Shown: in pieces, positions 57,936-64,000 of the stretch
How positions within the stretch are numbered: position 1 is the stretch's first letter
How the letters are laid out: every line of letters starts with the position of its first letter
Assembly: GCA_029204225.1 (NCBI GenBank)
Contig: CM055111.1
Coordinates: 15,206,523 to 15,270,522, forward strand
Length of the DNA: 64,000 bases
Direction: 5' to 3'
DNA from: Diphasiastrum complanatum
Lineage: Eukaryota; Streptophyta; Lycopodiopsida; Lycopodiales; Lycopodiaceae
Made by a program: the position numbers and the translations under genes
The notes under the pieces: model-generated
Seen by the model: the letters and a program-made list of their open reading frames with translations, nothing else
Told to the model about the DNA's origin: nothing
Database searches by the model: none

Positions 57936-58435
57936 TTCCGGTACTCAATGTCATAATGAAATTCTTGGAGCATCTCTGACCATCTGGCCTTACGACCCCT
58001 AAGGTCGACCGCATCGTTAATATACTTTAACGCTTGATGGTCAGTAACTATAGTAAACTGGGAGCCATACAAGTAATGTCTCCAAACTTTCAGGGCATTA
58101 ATGACAGCAAAAAGTTCCTTGTCATAGGTGGAATACCGCCTTTGAGCAGGGTCTAACTTCTTGCTTTCAAAAGCTACCGATCTAGCATCCTGATATAGGG
58201 CTGCGCCTATAGCATAGTCATTGGCATCCGTTTCAAGTACATACGGCTTGTTAGGATCCACTATGTGTCGAATAGGCGCTGTAGTTACACAGTATTTGGG
58301 GTTCTCAAAACTCTCATTCAACTCTTCAGTCCAAGTAACTGGAGGACTGAACTTACTGTGTCGGCTAACTTTTTAGCCCCTCTAAGGACATTCGTCAAGG
58401 CCAATGTAATTAATGCATAGTTCAAGATGAATCTA
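57908..58435 (-). pseudogene. Family B RNase H, frameshifted
   Basis: After frame changes near 58435 and 58375 comes ALITLALTNVLRGAKK, then VLETDANDYAIGAALYQDAR, FESKKLDPAQRRYSTYDKEL and VTDHQALKYINDAVDLRGRK. The acidic residues expected for RNase H (Asp in ETDA, Glu in DKEL, Asp in TDHQ) are present. Another one-base shift near 57935 separates it from VADALSRIGEVNQLSFSE, which belongs to the next frame. Confidence 0.88.
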
Positions 58436-60345
58436 TGAAAAACCCCGTAAAGCCCAAAAAGGACTCAACCTCCCGGATGGTTTTAGGAATAGGCCATTCA
58501 CGTACTTGTCGGACTTTATTTGGGTCAATTTCCAACCCATGGTCCGAAATAATGTGACCAAGGTATAACAACCTCTTCTGAAAGAACACACATTTGGACT
58601 CCTTGGCAAAAAGCTTCTCCTGTCTAAGTAACTTTAAGACAGTCCTAAGATGCTCCTCATGCTCCTCCAAGGTCTTACTATAGATGAGAATATCATCTAA
58701 GTAGACTATTACGAACTTTCCCAGATATGGACGAAGAAGATCGTTCATCATCTGCTGGAAAGTCGCTGGAGCATCTGTCAAGCCAAAAGGTAAAACCAGA
58801 AACTCATAATGGCCGTACCTAGTTCTAAACCCGGTTTTTTCAATATCCTCAGTCTTTATGCGAATATGATCATACCCTGATCTCAAATCGATTTTGGTCA
58901 AGTACTTTGCACCATGCAATCGATCAACCAGTTCATCCATTCGCGGCAAAGGATAACGGTTTTTAATCGTTAACTTATTCAACTTTTTAAAGTCCACACA
59001 AAGACGAGTACCTCCGTCTTTTTTATCAACAAGGAGCACAAGTGCCCCCCATGGAGATTTACTAGGCCTAACATGGCCCATCTTAAGGTAATTTTGCAGC
59101 TGCCTATAAACCTCATCCCCCTCAGTAGTACTCATCCTATATGGATACAGTGATAGAGGAGAACTACCAGGAATCAGTTTCATACCATGGTCAACACCCC
59201 TAGAGGGGGGAAGACCCTCAGGAAGCTGTTCAGGAAATACATCGTTAAATTCTTGTCTAAGTTTCCTAAAAATTTCACCATCCGACGAATTTTCTTGTTT
59301 AAGGTTATTAGACATTAATTCCATTTGGAGATTGTAAAATTGCAAACTACGTTCTTCATGGTAAGTAAAATCTTTTAACCAACATAAATAAGAACTGCAA
59401 TCCACAATATCCACACATTTAACAGTTTCCAAAGCAGAAAGCATATACGGAGTAGAAATATCAACATTTCCATTCAATTCTATGAGTGAGCCGTTATGTA
59501 AGAACGACAACCTGTCTGTTACATAGTTTTTCTTCATAGACTCGTTCCTCTCATAGAACCACTCTTTACCAAGTATAACATCTACCCTATCTAGATTCAT
59601 AATATGAAAGTCTAATTTATCCTTATAGGCTTGAATCTCTGTTGGTAGACGTGGGACTATCCGGTCCCAAACTTGGCTTTCTGCTCCAGTTGCCAGCTTC
59701 ATTGTGTATTGGTGGTCACTTTGCCTTGTTTCCACCTTTAGCTTCTGCAACAAATTAGCGTTAATAAAATTATGTGTGGAACCATCGTCAAATAAAACAG
59801 TTACGGCTTGACCACCCACAACCCCCTTCATCCGAATGAGGTCATGAGGGCCAAAAACAGCCATATTAAAACAACAATGCTCACACACAGAATTACCAGC
59901 AAAGGAAAGATCAACACTAGATATGCTAGAGTTACCTGGCGTCTTAAAAGATGCCCCTTTAGCTTTCCGTTTCTTTGGACATTCCTTCGCGACATGACCT
60001 GGTTCCATGCAATTAAAGCACAGATTGTCGCTCCTGGCTTTCATGAAGGTTTCCTGGTCCAAAGTAGATCTTTTCTTCGATTTCCCTGAACCTGAAGCCC
60101 CTTCCTTTGCCTTATCTTTCGATTTCTTTGGAAAGAAAGGCCTCTTACCCTTCACGTCGGGTAAGACACCAGTCTCAAGCTTGGCCATCGTACGAGTATC
60201 ATCGTAGATTCTGGCGAAGCGAACAGCATCCTCGAGGGTAAGAGGCTGGTTCCTCCTGACCTCTAGCTGGTAGTCTCTTGGCAACCCCAGTATGAAATGC
60301 AACTTTACTAGCAAAGGATCTATTCTAGTTGCAAAACGAGAATAG
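58422..60345 (-). pseudogene. Family B gag end, protease and reverse transcriptase (long open frame)
   Basis: A 630-residue open frame (60314-58422) covers the gag end (VKLHFILGLPRDYQLEVRRN), zinc knuckle CFNCMEPGHVAKEC, protease core LFDDGSTHNFINANL (DDG instead of DSG) and RT. RT shows [60 protein letters not shown] and an intact catalytic box [14 protein letters not shown]. The connection IREVESFLGFTGF ends at a frame change near 58435. RT catalytic residues are all kept, so decay here is recent or slight. Confidence 0.92.
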
Positions 60346-60870
60346 ACCTCTTAAAATACTGGTCCAGGGGCCAGTTCCCCATATGGATCGTTGCATACTG
60401 ACGGTAAAATTCAAAATCATCAAGAATAGGAAGGAAGGCTGCCTTAAAGGCCTTACAAAAATCCTCCCAATTCCTAGGAACTTCAGGCTTACCCCTTGTA
60501 TCTTGCAACCAGGTAAATGCTTTACCTCGCAGGTACATGACGGCGAGATTGATCTTGTTGTCCTCGGATGAATCGTGCATGGAAAAGTGCGAAGTCCATC
60601 GATCCAGCCATTGCAAGACCGCCTCCGGGGTTCTATCCTTCTTTTCCCCAGCAAAAACCTCAGGAGTGAACAAGGGTTGATGCACCAATCGCCTAGTTGC
60701 GTCAATTCCTTGAGGTCCTACTGATCCCGACTGTGCTTTGCTTGCATATCTACAATCTGTTGTTGTAGACTGTTAATAGCCAGCATCAAGGCATCAGGGT
60801 CTAAAACAGAGGCAGATACTGTAGCCTCATGAGCAGGGGACATAGGATGTGTAGTAGGAGTAGGCTCCAT
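60320..60870 (-). pseudogene. Family B gag N-terminal half, frameshifted
   Basis: ATG at 60870 opens MEPTPTTHPMSPAHEATVSA, and a coiled-coil-like ALMLAINSLQQQIVDMQAKH follows. A frame change near 60728 leads to LFTPEVFAGEKKDRTPEAVL, QWLDRWTSHFSM, LRGKAFTWLQDTRG and DFEFYRQYATIHMGNWPLDQ, the Ty3/gypsy capsid pattern. A second frame change near 60345 continues gag into the next frame. Confidence 0.85.
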
Positions 60871-61738
60871 TTTTACAAAGAGAAGAGAGATGAATTAAGA
60901 AAAGAAGATAGAAGAGAATCAAAAGCTACTCAAGGAAGGTAGATACAAGGCTACTCTTGCTGTCTCTTAACAAACCAAATGGTATTGTCCATGGCTGCCA
61001 AGAGGAATAAGAGAAGGCAAAGAGAAGGATGCACCACCACCTCCACCTCCACCTCTTTTCACATAAAACAGAGGCATAGAAGAGGCAGACCTCCCTCTTC
61101 ATGCCATCCTACCAACTGCCAAGTGGCTTTGCCTTGCCACTTAGCTTCCACCTCAGCATACTGGGCACTTCTAGCACCTGCCAGGTGGCCTACAGTTCCC
61201 TTTCTCCCTTCTTACTTTAGTTTTTCCTTCTACCTGTCCATTGCTGGCAGACAGCAATAGGGAGAAGAAAAACGATGTAAGCTTTCAGGGAGGGCCCCGA
61301 TTTCTACAGTTGGAGATCAGAGATTCATCGGAATAGGAGGGCGCTACCTGCTGCCACTTCTCCTGCCCATCTGAAGCCACGTGGCAGATTTCCTTCAAGC
61401 TTTCTTGACCCTCCCGCTGGTCAAACAGCGATGTAAATACTTTCCGTTTGTTATCCGCTGAGGAGGGCCCATCGCGACCCAAAAAACTACAGTTCTAGAG
61501 CAGAAGAGGAACCGCCACCTGTCCCACCTTGGACAGTGCCATGTGGCAGGTCCTCCTTAGGGCCCCTACCACCTTTTTTTGAAACTTTTTTACTTGAAAT
61601 TTACAAAAAAAAGAGCGGAAAGAAGAATAGAAAAACACGCATAAAAAATGCGTTTAAAACCCGATTTGAAATCCGTCAGTAGCGTCGTAAGTTACAAGAA
61701 ATCTACTACGGATCAACGCACCTGCTTTCAGTATGCAG
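60871..61738 (-). other. Untranslated leader of family B
   Basis: The segment lies between the primer-binding site and the gag ATG. No open frame of note. It would hold the packaging signal of the element RNA; no structure can be named. Confidence 0.6.
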
Positions 61739-61754
61739 TGGCTCTGATACCATA

Positions 61755-62202
61755 TGTTACAATCTTACTTACTGCAAACCTCCAGGTGCCGGTTAACCAC
61801 AAGAGACCGAACGATTCACGTTCCACCCCGCCATAGGACCTAATCCGGGTCCACCCACCATGCCCTGGCCTGTGACCGTATCAAGCTGGATCCGACCTCC
61901 ATCCTAGACAACGTCCCATACCACCGCCTAGGCTCTCAGCCATCTTTTGCCTCACGCTAGCAATACATCCTGGCCATGCACACGCTCTCCATCCACCTCC
62001 TCCTAGGTAGACAGAATGGATGGCAAATGAGTCCTCCGCCCCTTGTATACCTCCAAGGAGAGAGACTCCAAGCCATGTGCACTCCTGGATCATGACACGT
62101 GGCAACCATGCAGGTTCACGAGTCACCGGTCAAGTCTACAGGCCCAGTCATCGTCCAGTCTCAAGTATGGGTTTGGGACCCAAGGGGGTTGGGTCCCTAA
62201 CA
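61755..62202 (-). repeat. 5' LTR, family B
   Basis: Same length and ends as 56001-56448. Together with the duplication it fixes the element borders. Confidence 0.95.
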
Positions 62203-63889
62203 CGTATACTCGGACTCATCATCCTCAACGGAAGCTGCCGTATTCTTGAATGAACTGGCACCAGCCCCGGGAACTGGTTCTAGAGTCTGTAACTGTCTAC
62301 TCTGGATTGAGTTCAAGACAGTAGAGAAAAATGCGTCATGCTAGCATTTCCCTCTCAAGGACTCGAGTAACTCACTACGAATCTGAGTAAAACTCAGCTC
62401 GTTTATCACAGGCATTCTACTAAGTGCATTTGCTACTGTGTTGAATTTCCCCGATCTATATATTGTAGACATATCAAACTCTTGCATTAACTCAGCCCAA
62501 CGAGCTTTCCGACCTCTGAGCTCAGGCTGATTCCAAAGGTATCTGAGGCTTTCATGGTCTGTCGGGACCTCAAAGTTGGCACCATACAAATAATGCCTCC
62601 AAGTCTTAAGGGCATGAACTATGGAGAAGAGTTCCTTTTCATAGGCGTTGTACCTAGTCTATGTTGGCTCGAGTTTTTTAATCTCGAACGCAACTGGTCG
62701 TCCATTCTGAGTTAGTACAGCACCAACTGCAAAGTCGCTAGCATCTGTTTCAACCACAAATGGCTGATTGGAGTCGACGACTTTTAGAACTGGTGTTGTA
62801 GCTAAGGCTGTATTGAGAGCATCAAAGCTCTCCTGCTGTGCGGACTCCCATATGAACTCCTTTCCCTTCCCCTTAAGAAGATTTGTCATAGTAACTGCTA
62901 TCTGAGCATATTCTTTGACAAATCGTCTGTAATATCCTACCAAACCTAGAAAGATCTGTAACTCTAAAATATTCTGAGGTCTCAGCCAACTGAGTATGGT
63001 TTTTAACCTTACTAGGGTCCATCTTAATCCCATCTGCCGAGATAATGTGACCCACATAAGCTACTTCTTCAACGAAGAATTCGCACTTAGGTTTCTTAGC
63101 ATAAAGCTTATGCTTTCTAAGCAGTCGAAACACCTTTCTGAGGTGTTTAAGATGCTCCTTCCTCGTCTTACTGTAAACGAGGATGCCATCTAAAAATACA
63201 ACCACAAACTTACTCAAGTCTGGTCTGAGGACACTGTTCTTCAAAGTCATAAAGGTAGCTGGAGCATTTGTGAGCCCAAATGGCATCACCTTAAACTCAT
63301 AATGACCATGACAAGTCCTAAAAGCTGTTTTCGGGACATCTTCCGTTTTTATACGGACTTGATAATATCCCAATCTAAGGTCAATTTTACTGAAAAACAT
63401 AGCCCCGTCTAGTTGATCAAACAACTCGTCTGCCCGAGGCATTGGGTACTTATTCTTAATTGTGACCTTATTGAGGGCTCTGTAATCTACGCAAAGATGC
63501 ATAGACCCATCCTACTTTTTCACCAATAGGATTGGTGAGGCCCATGGTGAACTACTGGTCTGAATTTGGCCTTTCTCAAGATAATCTGTTAACTACCTAG
63601 TTATTTCTTCATCCTCTATTCGGCTGACCCGATACGGAGGTTTAGAAACAGGTGGTGTACCTAGTACTAGGTTTATTACATGATCTACATCTCTGCTAGG
63701 TGGTTAACCATGCGGTAAATCTTCAGGAAAAACATCTTCAAATTTAGACAATAAAGTTTCTAATTTATTTACTTTCTGCTGTAAAGAACTAGAAATAGAA
63801 ACTTCTGGAATAAACTGAAAGTCACATAAGAATACCTGATGGTCGTTATCGCCGATTAACTGACAGAGCTCTAAACTGCAAACCATAGG
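62203..63889 (-). pseudogene. Family A linker, RT and RNase H
   Basis: It starts at 63889 with the linker (FEDVFPEDLPHG, then a stop at 63702). RT follows with more stops up to 63503, then an open frame 63502-62873 with [40 protein letters not shown] and [12 protein letters not shown]. The catalytic box is [13 protein letters not shown], with Gly replacing the second Asp. The thumb ([20 protein letters not shown]) and RNase H ([40 protein letters not shown]) continue to the insertion. Confidence 0.88.
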
Positions 63890-64000
63890 TGTTACAATCT
63901 TACTTACTGCAAACCTCCAGGTGCCGGTTAACCACAAGAGACTGAACGATTCACGGTCCACCCCGCCATAGGACCTAATCCGGGTCCACCCACCGTGCCC
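63890..64000 (-). repeat. Start of another family B LTR, cut by the window edge
   Basis: 'tgttacaatcttacttactg' and the next 90 bases match the family B LTRs with a few differences. It interrupts the second family A element; the preceding five bases ATAGG would be the target duplication. Whether it is a solo LTR or a full element cannot be told here. Confidence 0.9.

Larger units (their letters stand above)
56001..62202 (-). mobile_element. Ty3/gypsy element, family B, with both LTRs and target-site duplication
   Basis: The 6202 bp element has LTRs 56001-56448 and 61755-62202 (both 448 bp) and the 5 bp duplication CGTAT (55996-56000 and 62203-62207). Order on the - strand: LTR, primer-binding site 61739-61752 (TGGTATCAGAGCCA) two bases from the LTR, leader 61738-60871, gag, protease, RT, RNase H, integrase, polypurine tract 56449-56461 (AAGGAAGAGGGAA), LTR. 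It is the most complete element here, but the coding region has at least five frame breaks. No chromodomain is visible after integrase. Confidence 0.95.
54742..63889 (-). mobile_element. Second family A gypsy element, split by a family B insertion
   Basis: The - strand sequence resumes cleanly on both sides of the 56001-62202 insertion: IN and chromodomain side at 54742-56000, RT-RNase H side at 62203-63889. Read together they give linker, RT, RNase H, zinc finger, integrase and IN C-terminus, as in the 19195-23468 copy, but here RT is kept. Its 5' LTR would lie beyond the window. It is broken by stops and by a deletion in integrase. Confidence 0.88.

Overview
The window is plant nuclear DNA dominated by retroelements, with parts of two recognisable host genes. 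It is most likely from a land plant with a large genome. The evidence is an ALS3/STAR2-type membrane protein gene with canonical GT-AG introns (+ strand, coding 13052-29947), the 3' exons of an organellar-type HSP90 gene (- strand, 47891-48945), and LTR retrotransposons whose primer-binding sites match the 3' end of plant initiator tRNA-Met. The 15.9 kb intron, the LINE type and a Penelope-like reverse transcriptase make a fern, other seedless plant or gymnosperm plausible. The species cannot be fixed from the sequence.

Layout. 1-7 kb: left-truncated Ty3/gypsy gag-protease (-), a Ty1/copia element (-) that stops where reverse transcriptase (RT) should begin, and a worn gypsy gag (-). 7-11.6 kb: AT-rich DNA with no gene. 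11.65-12.0 kb: decayed C-terminal domain of an RT-bearing element (+). 12.2-30 kb: ALS3-like gene; three exons encode an uninterrupted 273-residue protein. Intron 1 (13313-29197) holds a chromovirus remnant (-), a copia RNase H remnant (-), and a LINE (+) split by a gypsy element (family A, 19195-23468, LTRs 345/359 bp, target duplication AGGGG). It also holds a second LINE copy, a third LINE 3' end, a duplicated palindromic repeat, and a (CT)n tract at the 3' splice site.

30-37 kb: copia and gypsy scraps, a gypsy gag-protease-RT on the - strand with tandem zinc knuckles, a GC-rich foldback repeat, a long (GA)n tract and a copia gag (+). 37-40.7 kb: decayed Penelope-like RT element (-) followed by a copia RNase H end (+). 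40.7-47.9 kb: mostly unassigned, with a worn gypsy RT/RNase H (+) and a tandem duplication. 47.9-48.9 kb: the last four exons of an HSP90 gene; its 5' exons are not seen in the 15 kb upstream. 52.7-64 kb: chromovirus remnant (-), then a family A element (-) into which a family B gypsy element (56001-62202, two 448 bp LTRs, target duplication CGTAT) has inserted. A further family B LTR starts at 63890 and runs off the window.

The most unusual points are: a LINE family ending in a fixed stem-loop plus a (TC)n tail, with successive copies seated in earlier (TC)n tails and starting at the same internal position; replacement of the catalytic Glu of integrase by Lys in two separate gypsy families; a Penelope-like RT; and strictly antisense LTR elements with sense LINEs inside the ALS3 intron. 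No intact autonomous transposon was found.
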